Of a stretch of 64,000 nt of DNA, positions 1 to 32,244 are shown in pieces. The position numbers and the translations under genes are program-made. The notes below the pieces were generated by a model. The model searched no databases and was not told where the DNA came from. It worked only from the letters and a program-made list of their open reading frames with translations. Position 1 is the stretch's first letter; each line of letters begins with the position of its first letter. Source of the DNA: Schistocephalus solidus (taxonomy: Eukaryota > Platyhelminthes > Cestoda > Diphyllobothriidea > Diphyllobothriidae); NCBI GenBank assembly GCA_017591395.1, contig WEDG01000258.1, positions 62,001 through 126,000 of the forward strand, read 5' to 3'.

Positions 1-3000
1 ATCATCAGCCTTTATCTTCACTCCCCCCAACCGCTTCGTCTAGGATCGTTTGAGTCTCCTGCACTTAGGGTTTTGAAAACAAATCAAAACCTCCGCCTGC
101 GCGGTAGCGATATATTTGAAGGCAGCCGTCTAGCGATTATCCGTTATTCTCCTTTGCTCGCTTCGCTAGAAGTTCGTATATCGAAACCCCTCTCCTATGT
201 TTACAAAATATATCCTACCTAGCTAAGCGTTCTTCTTTAGACGGGTCTTGCGCTCATCCCATTTTTTCAGTACTGTAAAATTTTTTGCATAACAGCCTCT
301 TGCTATGCCTTAATAATATGTCTTATTTGTGATCCGTCTGGGTACTTTCGGCTTTGGCTGACCTCTGCTGTTTATTGCCCCCTGATTAGATGCGTGCCTA
401 ATGTTACCCACCGTTTCTCTAAATGTGCTCCGTTTTAGTGAACCGAACAGTGCGTGTACCTCCCCAGTCTTTCTTGACCCCCTCGTACAACTCCACGAAC
501 TCTTTCGAATGCTGGAACAGGAAGGGATGAATCTGTCCAATGATATTGATGTAATTACGCCGACCTTATATTGATCCTTGCGAGTGGTTTCTTTGGTACT
601 CTGATAGATTTACCAATGTGTTATGCTCTTCACACTTTTGATTGCTTTTACTTTTCGTTTTTTTTTGTAGAACCTCTACACCTCCCCAGCCCTAACTTTT
701 GCTCACCGAAACCCCGAGGTCACAGAAGTCTATCGAGTAGGTTTTTTTCCAAGCTAAGCCATCCAATTCTACTCCATTTTTAGGACAGGAGGAAGGCTCG
801 GTTGTGTTTCCTTAGCTCTCCATTCCCCAGAGTCTGCCGATGTAATTACTGCCTTTCTTTCAGCATTTATTTTATCCACGACGACCTGCTTCTGTTCGAC
901 ATAATGCACAGAAAGGTGATGCAGCGAGTTCTTCTCCGCTGTAACTAAATGTTCGCACAGGTCACCTGTATCGTCAAAAGTACTCTTGTTCGAACTGCTT
1001 GGTCTGTCCGCTGCCAATGAAATAACTGAGCTGCCGAGGTACTGGCAGTCTATCCAACTGCCTGTCCGCTAGCTATTGAGCGTTTGCCAATTACAGTGTA
1101 TGGCCTATCAAAAGAAAGGTCATCAAATTCGCACGAAAACTCTTGGTACGCACAGGTCGCCCACCCGCATCCACAAACCTTATACCGCTTTAAAGAATTG
1201 ACCTTGTTTTCAAAAGAATCCATCTTTTGTTTTATAAATTATTATTTGAGAGCTGCTAAAATCCCACTGAAAAATTCAGGAGACAATTTAACGAGCATGC
1301 GCCCACTTTCGATAAATTTTCTTCAGGTCTGTACATTGATATAACTGTTGAAATAATTAATAGATGCAGGCAAATAGGAAAAAAATGTTGCTACTGTTGC
1401 CCCCCGCATAATTTTTACCGGACCCATTGGCTGCCATCCCTCTGACGCTGATTACGATTTTCTGTTATCCCTCCCCCACCCTTTTTACGGCATGAATTTT
1501 TTCTACTTGTCCGTCTACTTTAATTATTTAAATAATAATATAAATGTACAGGCCTGAAGAGAATTTATTAGCTAAGGGATAGTTTATTTTATCGAAGAAA
1601 TAACTTTGTAACCGGTCAATTACTTAGAGCCTTATATAACTGACAGCAGAGAAGCGAAATTTTCTACGATAAAATAATGAAATCAACAACAAAGGCAATA
1701 ATACCTCGCTATATAGCGCTTCGAATTTCATGAATTCACTCTATCGCCTATTTTATCACATATCTACTAAAATTGAGTAAGTGAAACGAGTGCATTGCTT
1801 TATTCTAAAACAGATATAAAATTATTTTTGTTAAAATCTCAGAACAATGGGTTTAAAACTGTATTACGTATTAAATAAGACTCCTCCATGCTATAAGATA
1901 TATATGTGCGTAGTATAGAAACATTGTGTTAATATGCATAATTTTTACGAGTCTATCCAAAATTTAAGAGAATGTAAAAAAATTATGCGGTATGAGAAAT
2001 TTTTATAAGAATACGGGAGGCTTTATAAGGGCTGAAAGTATATAAAAAAGCATATAGGATTTTCGCCTTTCTGAGGCGATTCTGGAAGGCAACCCCTGCG
2101 ATCGGGAAGGAATTACTGTACCACGTTTTAGTGCTTCGTCGATGGTCCTTTTGCATGTAAAATAGCTGTAAGTAGGGCGGGTATAGAAAGTGCCAAGTTG
2201 TCTATAGGGAACTGTTCTATACAGTTATTAAGCATAAAATCCAGCTCTTACTGCTTTAGAAAATGTTTTCTTACTTTGTCCCAATTTATCTTGATTAGTG
2301 CGAGGAGATTTTCGGTCGGATTGAGGTCCGTGCTGTTGGCAAGCATAAAAATGCTTTGCAGGCGGATAATCTATCTGTGGTCTAAAAATGAGATTTGTGT
2401 CATAAACTAAATAAGGATCATATTTTCATTGGACAATGAACTAAAAGTGTTATCCTTGAACATTACGATGTCCATTTGACGTCGGTGAATGTCATTGTAA
2501 CTGAAGACCTCCTTTGCGATGTCGATGAACGCCTTGTTGTCCGCAGTCACCGTTGTCGACCGCCAAATTGGTTGCTCTTCAGATGTTTTGGTCATACAAC
2601 TCATCACACTTTGAAAATTCTAGAAAAAGGCTATTTACGCAGTGTTTTCTTGGGAATTTCTTCCCATACATGATTACCTGGACTGACTTCGAATTTTTGT
2701 CTAAAAATAAAACCTCATCACAATGTACATGCTTCCCTAGAATGAAGGTCTCTAATAACTATAGTCTTGAGCAGATAAACGGCTTTCTCTAATCAGTTTT
2801 CTACTTAAAAATGGCTTCGTCATAGCGTTTTGCTGATCGAGCTTGAATTCCTTTATCCTTGTTCTAATTATGTACATGGAGAACGTTGAAAAATATACCC
2901 TGTAAAGTCTTAAAGGATATATAATCGTGTTTTATTGTTTACTACGAATAAGCTCGTCGTACTGCATATTTTTGAATCGTTATTGTCCACCTCGCTTAAT

Positions 3001-4285
3001 TCTAGGCACTGTACTATTATTAATAATTCCTCCGAGGGTGGTTTGGTTGATATTGAAAATATAAACTAGCGAATCACGCGGTATTCCTTCGGCTGCCAAT
3101 TTCCGTATGTGCTCAAAATCTATGTCCGACAGGAGCTGCCGTGACACCTTTGCACGGTATGGCAGAAAAGTTGCAGCATATCGCGGGTACTCCTTCTATA
3201 TTTGTTAACATCCTTTATTTCTTTTGGCCGCAAAACAGAGTGCTGTTTGGCGTATTTATTACTGCATTTCATGGCGCAACACTCCAACAGTTAGCAAAAT
3301 AGAATTTTTTATAGCTCAATTCACCCTTTGTTTCTTACAGACAGTGTGATTTCTTATACCTACCTTCACCTGATTTTCATTTGCGTAAAGTCATATGTAC
3401 TGGCTCTAGAAGGTATTATTTGAAACTTATCTATTCGAAACTTAGACTAATATTCTTTTATAGCTCGATACGCAAAAGCAAGAATTTTTGACCTGTAGTA
3501 TTAAATGGCGTGAGAAATTACTTGGATATCGGGAAACGTCCAATTTTGCCCAAATACTACCTGTTTTCCTTCAATAAAACAGCTTTAAAACGCATTCCTA
3601 TTTAGTAAAAGGCTTTCTGAACCTCAAGTCAATTTAAAAAAATAACACGTAATGTACGCCATGCTCTCCACTTAAACTTACACTACGGCAATTCACGAGT
3701 TATATTATCGTCTGAACCTTTGCCTGGCCTCCAGCAGTTATCAGTGACTTAATGAACCTGCAGAGGCCACGTCTAAAGCTTGCAAGCTGGGTTTTTCCTG
3801 TCGGCCATAACTAAGCTACTATGTGAAGTCTGATTCGGCTGAGAAAGCGAATCAACCATGTGCTACATTACGCACAGGTCGAGACAGGATGTTGGCCTCG
3901 TCTGCGTGTCTAGCTTAACCTCCCATCATGTTTACTAAGTCTGGACACTTCGAGCCGTTGAGAAGTTTGTGCTGCACCCATCCCCTGGGACACATGCTGG
4001 ACGCCCTTCCATGGACTGTTTAAGACATTACCATCCATGTTGCAGTAAGTAAAAGGAAGCTAGTCAAGCTGCAGAACTACATGTGTGGACTTCCAAGTTA
4101 ATTAAGGATCCCATCGTCTAGTCTCGCGCTAATGGTATAACGGAGTCTTATTCCTGGAGGCCTCCGAGGTCTTGAGCTGACTTTGCGTACTTTAAGAAGT
4201 CCTCGGTCATATATAGATGATCTTGCCATCTACCACTCTGCAGTTCCTAGAGTTAACTGCAGTTTCTTGTCTTCAAAATGATTGA
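1..4285. other. AT-rich intergenic stretch, no gene recognised
   Basis: No exon with family similarity could be supported. Open frames are short, and none carries a recognisable motif with matching splice sites. On the minus strand around 2,980-3,135 a reading (DFEHIRKLAAEGIPRDSLVY, then a run ending GGIINNST) resembles a helix-turn-helix of a transposase, but the frame is broken on both sides, so I only flag it. If the ORP gene starts upstream, this stretch may be intronic or 5' intergenic. Confidence 0.5.
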
Positions 4286-6058
4286 GCGTCTATTTTCGCG
4301 TTTTAGAATCTGCTGATTTTGAAAGCCACAAGCCAGGCTGCCATAAAGTCCCTGAAGAAATGTTTGCCTAGTATTCAATCTAACAGCCTGAATATTGGAA
4401 CAACTGACGTAAGTTATCTTTTCTTCCCAAACTATCTCCCATGATCTGTCACCCAAGTAACTCCCAATTCCACAAAACAGCCCTCCCCACTTGTATCATT
4501 TAAACGTTTCGAAGCTTTGCGAGGAGACTGCTCTTAATGTGGACGCTAATTTCTGCGGATATAATGTCTTCTTTCAATGCACTTGATTGAGGGAAACAAG
4601 CATGAGCCTTTGAGTACCGTATTTGTAACGTGAATTTGAGTGTGGTGTACAAGGCAACTATGTGGGCGTGAGTATCGAGGGCTCAGTTAAATCCTTCATC
4701 GCTACGGCTCACTTTGGAGCATAAATATGTCAAGGCTCCTTTCAAAGCTTTCCAGCGCAGGTAGTGCAAAGAGAATACCAACAAGCGGAAGGGAAACTGG
4801 AACAGCCATTTCGGGCTTAATACCCAAACCCCAGGTTTGGATAATACACAGCTCAACCCTAGATGGTTCTGTGAGGTGTTTGACTTAATGCTCAACGATT
4901 GGGAGTTCAGCTTTGGGCTGACTTATTACTGGTTGGCTACGGCTGATAAGCCAGAAATGGCCATCCCAGTCCCCCTTGCCCAGATGTTCTCAGTTGCTGT
5001 TCTAGGGCAACTATTATTTGGACACTTTATTTTCCTGCAGTTTAACTCAATCATTTGACTTGTAGAATTTTCCGCCCTCTGGCGCAGTCCTGTTTATGTC
5101 AGAAGAACCTTTGATAAGTTCTAGCCCAAACCAGTAAGGTATTTCGAGTTGGTGTTGTTTTACATCGGTATTTGAGTAGGAATGCATTCAGGGAACTTTT
5201 TTTACCGAGGTGGTGTGCGATTAGCGAATTTTCCTTTTTCTTTCCTGTCGGGCTTTTTGAAGCCGAGACTTCGTCTGTGGGTCATGCGTGGGCAGACTTC
5301 CTCTCCAAGCCCTCAACGGATGAGCCCAGCTGGGGTTCGAGCCAAGGTGTTTTATGGCCTATGGCTCGTATGATTTTGGCAAAAATCTTCCGCTTCCTCC
5401 CTTAGCACATCGTTATTATTAGGCTCTGGTTCTGTACTCGGGCCTGTGCAGACATTGCCTGTCCATCCAGTTTTTATTAAAACCCGATTTCTACTCCCTC
5501 CGCCTGTAATTCTGATTAGCCCGCTCATCAGTTCATGCCCGTTAGCATTCCGTTAGCAATGTGATTTGCCAGCTTACCACTGGAATCTGGTCATTTTTAT
5601 TTGTGCTAAATTCGACCGAACGTGTATGTTCAGTGCTCTCACCTCTTCGGATTCCATGACTTTACTTGAGTGGGATGTGTGACGCCTGTTTCTAAAATGT
5701 TTCGGCTTGCCTTCTTATGCAACAAAACTTGACTGCTGACTCACCAGTTCCTAGTTCACCTAACCCGGCGCTTGCATTTGGGGCTCTATTAGCATCTTGT
5801 ACGCGACACTTTTATTTCTCACCCAGGAGCGACTGGTTTATCGGTCAGATACGTTTGACCTACCGTCACCGTTTGCACTATGCTAGTGTCCCTTAAAGTA
5901 TCAAAATCCAGTAAATCACGATAAACTGTAAGTTAATTCTGTTCCCGGGGTCAACTGTCGGGAATAAGCTGTTTTCCAACACGGCAGGGCAGACGACGTC
6001 CGTCGGGGGTGCTTGAGTTGTGATGAGCAGTGTGCAGAGGCACACAGATTAGCTGTGT
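4286..6058. repeat. 1.77-kb tandem unit, copy 1
   Basis: First unit. Its left flank (CAAAATGATTGA before GCGTC) differs from the internal junctions (AGCTGTGT before GCGTC), which marks the outer edge of the array. It shares with copy 3 the AGAAG insertion near 5,100 and the CATTCCGTTAG segment near 5,550. Confidence 0.88.
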
Positions 6059-7826
6059 GCGTCTATTTTCGCGTTTTAGAATCTGCTGATTTTGAAAGCC
6101 ACAAGCCAGGCTGCCATAAAGTCCCTGAAGAAATGTTTGCCTAGTATTCAATCTAACAGCCTGAATATTGGAACAACTGACGTAAGTTATCTTTTCTTCC
6201 CAAACTATCTCCCATGATCTGTCACCCAAGTAACTCCCAATTCCACAAAACAGCCCTCCCCACTTGTATCATTTAAACGTTTCGAAGCTTTGCGAGGAGA
6301 CTGCTCTTAATGTGGACGCTAATTTCTGCGGATATAATGTCTTCTTTCAATGCACTTGATTGAGGGAAACAAGCATGAGCCTTTGAGTACCGTATTTGTA
6401 ACGTGAATTTGAGTGTGGTGTACAAGGCAACTATGTGGGCGTGAGTATCGAGGGCTCAGTTAAATCCTTCATCGCTACGGCTCACTTTGGAGCATAAATA
6501 TGTCAAGGCTCCTTTCAAAGCTTTCCAGCGCAGGTAGTGCAAAAGAGAATACCAACAAGCGGAAGGGAAACTGGAACAGCCATTTCGGGCTTAATACCCA
6601 AACCCCAGGTTTGGATAATACACAGCTCAACCCTAGATGGTTCTGTGAGGGTGTTTTGACTTAATGCTCAACGATTGGGAGTTCAGCTTTGGGCTGACTT
6701 ATTACTGGTTGGCTACGGCTGATAAGCCAGAAATGGCCATCCAGTCCCCCCTTACCCAGATGTTCTCAGTTGCTGTTCTAGGGCAACTATTATTTGGACA
6801 CTTTATTTTCCTGCAGTTTAACTCAATCATTTGACTTGTAGAATTTTCCGCCCTCTGGCGCAGTCCTGTTTATGTCAGAACCTTTGATAAGTTCTAGCCC
6901 AAACCAGTAAGGTATTTCGAGTTGGTGTTGTTTTTACATCGGTATTTGAGTAGGAATGCATTCAGGGAACTTTTTACCGAGGTGGTGTGCGATTAGCGAA
7001 TTTTTCCTTTTTTCTTTCCTGTCGGGCTTTTTGAAGCCGAGACTTCGTCTGTAGTGGGTCATGCGTGGGCAGACTTCCTCTCCAAGCCCTCAACGGATGA
7101 GCCCAGCTGGGGTTCGAGCCAAGGTGTTTTATGGCCTATGGCTCGTATGATTTTGGCAAAAATCTTCCGCTTCCTCCCTTAGCACATCGTTATTATTAGG
7201 CTCTGGTTCTGTACTCGGGCCTGTGCAGACATTGCCTGTCCATCCAGTTTTTATTAAAACCCGATTTCTACTCCCTCCGCCTGTAATTCTGATTAGCCCG
7301 CTCATCAGTTCATGCCCGTTAGCAATGTGATTTGCCAGCTTACCACTGGAATCTGGTCATTTTATTTGTGCTAAATTCGACCGAACGTGTATGTTCAGTG
7401 CTCTCACCTCTTCGGATTCCATGACTTTACTTGAGTGGGATGTGTGACGCCTGTTTCTAAAATGTTTCGGCTTGCCTTCTTATGCAACAAAACTTGACTG
7501 CTGACTCACCAGTTCCTAGTTCACCTAACCCGGCGCTTGCATTTGGGGCTCTATTAGCATCTTGTACGCGACACTTTTATTTCTCACCCAGGAGCGACTG
7601 GTTTATCGGTCAGATACGTTTGACCTACCGTCACCGTTTGCACTATGCTAGTGTCCCTTAAAAGTATCAAAATCCAGTAAATCACGATAAACTGTAAGTT
7701 AATTCTGTTCCCGGGGTCAACTGTCGGGAATAAGCTGTTTTCTCCAACACGGCAGGGCAGACGACGTCCGTCGGGGGTGCTTGAGTTGTGATGAGCAGTG
7801 TGCAGAGGCACACAGATTAGCTGTGT
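6059..7826. repeat. 1.77-kb tandem unit, copy 2
   Basis: Middle unit. It lacks the AGAAG and CATTCCGTTAG segments seen in copies 1 and 3, has GAGGGTGTTTTGAC where they have GAGGTGTTTGAC, and has an extra TAG in GTCTGTAGTGGGTC near 7,050. Confidence 0.88.
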
Positions 7827-9604
7827 GCGTCTATTTTCGCGTTTTAGAATCTGCTGATTTTGAAAGCCACAAGCCAGGCTGCCATAAAGTCCCTGAAGAA
7901 ATGTTTGCCTAGTATTCAATCTAACAGCCTGAATATTGGAACAACTGACGTAAGTTATCTTTTTCTTCCCAAACTATCTCCCATGATCTGTCACCCAAGT
8001 AACTCCCCAATTCCACAAAACAGCCCTCCCCACTTGTATCATTTAAACGTTTCGAAGCTTTGCGAGGAGACTGCTCTTAATGTGGACGCTAATTTCTGCG
8101 GATATAATGTCTTCTTTCAATGCACTTGATTGAGGGAAACAAGCATGAGCCTTTGAGTACCGTATTTGTAACGTGAATTTGAGTGTGGTGTACAAGGCAA
8201 CTATGTGGGCGTGAGTATCGAGGGCTCAGTTAAATCCTTCATCGCTACGGCTCACTTTGGAGCATAAATATGTCAAGGCTCCTTTCAAAGCTTTCCAGCG
8301 CAGGTAGTGCAAAAGAGAATACCAACAAGCGGAAGGGAAACTGGAACAGCCATTTCGGGCTTAATACCCAAACCCCAGGTTTGGATAATACACAGCTCAA
8401 CCCTAGATGGTTCTGTGAGGTGTTTGACTTAATGCTCAACGATTGGGAGTTCAGCTTTGGGCTGACTTATTACTGGTTGGCTACGGCTGATAAGCCAGAA
8501 ATGGCCATCCCAGTCCCCCTTGCCCAGATGTTCTCAGTTGCTGTTCTAGGGCAACTATTATTTGGACACTTTATTTTTCCTGCAGTTTAACTCAATCATT
8601 TGACTTGTAGAATTTTCCGCCCTCTGGCGCAGTCCTGTTTATGTCAGAAGAACCTTTGATAAGTTCTAGCCCAAACCAGTAAGGTATTTCGAGTTGGTGT
8701 TGTTTTACATCGGTATTTGAGTAGGAATGCATTCAGGGAATTTTTTACCGAGGTGGTGTGCGATTAGCGAATTTTTCCTTTTTTTCTTTCCTGTCGGGCT
8801 TTTTGAAGCCGAGACTTCGTCTGTGGGTCATGCGTGGGCAGACTTCCTCTCCAAGCCCTCAACGGATGAGCCCAGCTGGGGTTCGAGCCAAGGTGTTTTA
8901 TGGCCTATGGCTCGTATGATTTTGGCAAAAATCTTCCGCTTCCTCCCTTAGCACATCGTTATTATTAGGCTCTGGTTCTGTACTCGGGCCTGTGCAGACA
9001 TTGCCTGTCCATCCAGTTTTTATTAAAACCCGATTTCTACTCCCTCCGCCTGTAATTCTGATTAGCCCGCTCATCAGTTCATGCCCGTTAGCATTCCGTT
9101 AGCAATGTGATTTGCCAGCTTACCACTGGAATCTGGTCATTTTTATTTGTGCTAAATTCGACCGAACGTGTATGTTCAGTGCTCTCACCTCTTCGGATTC
9201 CATGACTTTACTTGAGTGGGATGTGTGACGCCTGTTTCTAAAATGTTTCGGCTTGCCTTCTTATGCAACAAAACTTGACTGCTGACTCACCAGTTCCTAG
9301 TTCACCTAACCCGGCGCTTGCATTTGGGGCTCTATTAGCATCTTGTACGCGACACTTTTATTTCTCACCCAGGAGCGACTGGTTTATCGGTCAGATACGT
9401 TTGACCTACCGTCACCGTTTGCACTATGCTAGTGTCCCTTAAAGTATCAAAATCCAGTAAATCACGATAAACTGTAAGTTAATTCTGTTCCCGGGGTCAA
9501 CTGTCGGGAATAAGCTGTTTTCCAACACGGCAGGGCAGACGACGTCCGTCGGGGGTGCTTGAGTTGTGATGAGCAGTGTGCAGAGGCACACAGATTAGCT
9601 GACC
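7827..9604. repeat. 1.77-kb tandem unit, copy 3
   Basis: Last unit. It follows copy 1 at nearly all distinguishing indels. It ends in CACAGATTAGCT at 9,600 and then passes into unrelated sequence. Confidence 0.88.
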
Positions 9605-12250
9605 ACTAAATTAGTGGGCCTGTGAATATGCCATATGCGATGAATTGAGAGCTCATTGTTGCGAGTTCCTATCGGCGATGTCACTGTCTTGTGGTGTGGT
9701 TTAGTTTACCGTCTGCGTCATTGGCCGGGCTGACACGGTCAATGATGATATTTCCAGCCTTGTCGTCGAGATCGATGGTAAAGTTCTAGCTTGCTCAAGT
9801 GAGGACTTTGTACAATCCATTGTAGGTTGTTCGAATTGCCGACGGACAGCGTCATGCCGGATCAGCACAAAATCGCTTGTTCCAGATCTCATAGGTTTGG
9901 CCCTTTTTTGCTCGCTTGCATCGGAGAGCGGCAACCTATGTTCTGCATTAAGAAAAAAATACGAATTCTTGTGTGGCCTAATACTTAGCCCACCTTAACG
10001 GTCCTGAGCAACGTAGCTATCGTTTTTCACCAACCGCCAGGCTTTCTGCAACCACAGCTGAGCACGAACATAAGAGCATTTTATTTCGTTTATTTTAGTC
10101 CATGCCACTGACGTCAGTCTAGGGAAGAACAAACTTATTTTCAAAAGCTCGTTTTTGAAAATACACTCACCGGAATTGTACACTGGTTTTGTAGTCACGC
10201 TTGCTTTGTATGCGCTTAAAATATCCTAATCACCTCCAATACACGGAGCACTCTTCCTCTTCTCAAAACTTAATCTCATGTCCGGTATTTAGATAACTGG
10301 ACCAAGGTTCGCATTTTAAGCTCTCCTTCAGGTAGACAGAACTCATGCGTAATCTGAAACGCGCCACACTGCAGATGCGCTTGACCAAAACGCAGCTCAG
10401 ATTGGGACACGACACGCCTCAACCGGGCTGTGTAGTTTGTACCTACCATAACTGATGCCACCCAAGGGTGTGGTGGCACGCCTATGCACAGGCTTTACGC
10501 TGCGTCAGCCACCGTCAACTGACCGACTCAGGCAGCGGAGTTGTGCATGGAAGCGGAGACAGTGAGATCGGCACTGCGGACTCCATTTCCACAGCACCTG
10601 ACGTGCTTTAAAATATCAGGATCCGCTAAAAGTTGTGGCTTAGAAGGCTGTCAACTGACACAGTAAGTCGTTCCCCTCAGGACAGACAGTCAGGCTGCAG
10701 GGATTCCTTCTGAATGTACCCTCTATGGCGCTCCCGCTTTGCTTGGATTTGAGCGACTCGCTTTATTTTGCGAAAACCTGGTACACATTTATAGAAACCT
10801 TTCGCATGTGGCACACGTAGATGGGTGGCCACTGCGCTCGAGCCCGTCTTCGGTCGTCCTGACTCTATCTGGTCCCCGGATCTAGGTAGATGAGGAAGGA
10901 GAGAGTGCGGCAGATGCTGCGTAAGTACTATAACTACAAGCGAATTCATACGCATGTCACCTTCCTGCCCCCAAACTTGCTGTGGCACACGCCGTCGTTC
11001 GCGATCGCTTCAAGTTCTTTCCAAATACGAAGAGACTGCCAGATTTCGTTTTTTTGACTGTATATACTAAGGTTTTTATTTTGTTCGCCCTTTATTTGGC
11101 CCATGCTGTTGTCAGAATTGTTTATACACCTCCCCCCTTACAGGACACGGGAATAGGAAAGCCCCTTCGCGTAGCATAGTTAGCCTTGAGCTAAATGTCA
11201 GGAAGGATACATGTTTCGGTTTGCTAACAATAATCCGAGCAATAGCACTAATGTTAGCCCTAACCTTACCTTAATCTTAATCCTAATTTCCCTGCCATTT
11301 AGCCCATAGCCTCGCGTATTACAGGCGATTCCTATTCTCATGTCCTGTCGGGAGAGGCAAAAGCAATTCCTACTCGTTTTATTGGCAACACAGAAAACTT
11401 CTAGATTTCCACAATCTTTAGGAACTTATTGCGCTGACCATATGTCTGCCTTGTTTTCTTGTCAATATAAACAAATGTAAGTTCAACCAATGCGTAAAAA
11501 TAAATCTGTTTTGCGTATCCATATAAACATACATTTCTGTATAGTTTTGCTGAAGTGAATTCTAAGTTCTGGACGCCTACATGATTGTTCTGCCAGATAT
11601 CTCCGTTTTCAACCTCCAAGTCACGAAACGATGCTCCTACATCTTTTGTCCACTTGTGCTGATTGAGCAGGCAAGGGTACCATAGTACAGAATTTTTAGC
11701 TTCTAACGTTAGGCCCTTCAGAAAGTTAAGTGCGCTCCTCCCCCTCCTCATCCTTGCTCACGTCCTACGCCATACTCTGATTTTGTGCATTCGTCTTCTG
11801 CGTCTGGCGGCAGCTTCTCTATTCTGCCCGATCTGTGTACAACTGCGCGCCTATTTTGGGAAGAATTTACGGCCGCATTTTGACCTGTCTCTTTTCACAC
11901 ATGCGCCGCCTGCTGATAGTTCACTTCCGTTTGCGTTTTGCAACGTCGTCCTTTCTCGCCACCAAAGCGACCCTGTCCCTGCTCCGACTCGTTTGCCATC
12001 CAATCGTTAGCGTCCGCTGTTGCTGTTCCGTTTTTCGCGGGAACTTCGCAACTCTCCCATTCCCCCACTGCCCCACTATACCCTCTGCTCAGTTGTTTGC
12101 GCCTGCTCCTACTGCTGCTGCTGCTGACTCATTTCGTGTTCACTTACCACTGTAACTGCAGCGGCTTTCCTAATGCCCCTTCCCTCTTTCTTGCGCCCAA
12201 ACCGCTATTTCAAAAAGAATTCCTCCAATTTCTCTCCTTGCCACCTTGAG
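9605..12250. other. Non-repetitive stretch upstream of the first supported ORP exon
   Basis: No exon could be assigned. I looked for the ORP PH domain (a GW...R.FVL-type core) and did not find it. The pyrimidine-rich stretch 11,730-12,180 is open in several frames and could hold the serine/proline-rich linker of the ORP, but I see no reliable boundaries. A minus-strand open frame at 11,401-11,751 (116 codons) has no recognisable motif. Confidence 0.4.
11138..11352. repeat. Small inverted-terminal element (MITE-like)
   Basis: The left end ACAGGACACGGGAATAGGAA faces its near reverse complement at the right end (GATTCCTATTCTCATGTCCT) about 190 bp away, with CCTAACCTTA-type runs inside. A related copy of the left end (AGGACACGGGTATAGGAACG) lies near 36,597. 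This is the structure of a short non-autonomous DNA transposon. No target-site duplication was defined. Confidence 0.6.

Positions 12251-32244
<19,994 letters not shown>

Larger units (their letters stand above)
4286..9604. repeat. Three tandem copies of a ~1.77-kb unit
   Basis: A unit beginning GCGTCTATTTTCGCG recurs at 4,286, 6,059 and 7,827 (periods 1,773 and 1,768), and the third copy ends near 9,604. The copies are almost identical and differ mainly in homopolymer lengths plus a few indels. No conserved open frame spans a unit; frames of 60-110 codons come and go with single-base indels, so the unit is probably non-coding. Each unit contains a degenerate inverted pair of the dispersed SINE body (AGCCATTTCGGGCTTA on one side, GATAAGCCAGAAATGGCCAT on the other). 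It could be a satellite-like expansion, a segmental triplication, or partly an assembly effect. Confidence 0.92.

Noticed and set aside
8270..8590. 106-codon frame in tandem copy 3
   Set aside because: The frame is broken in copies 1 and 2 by one-base indels, and codon positions are not favoured for change, so it is not coding.
11401..11751. 116-codon minus-strand open frame as a gene
   Set aside because: No recognisable motif, no splice or promoter support; in AT-moderate sequence such a frame can occur by chance. Left unassigned.
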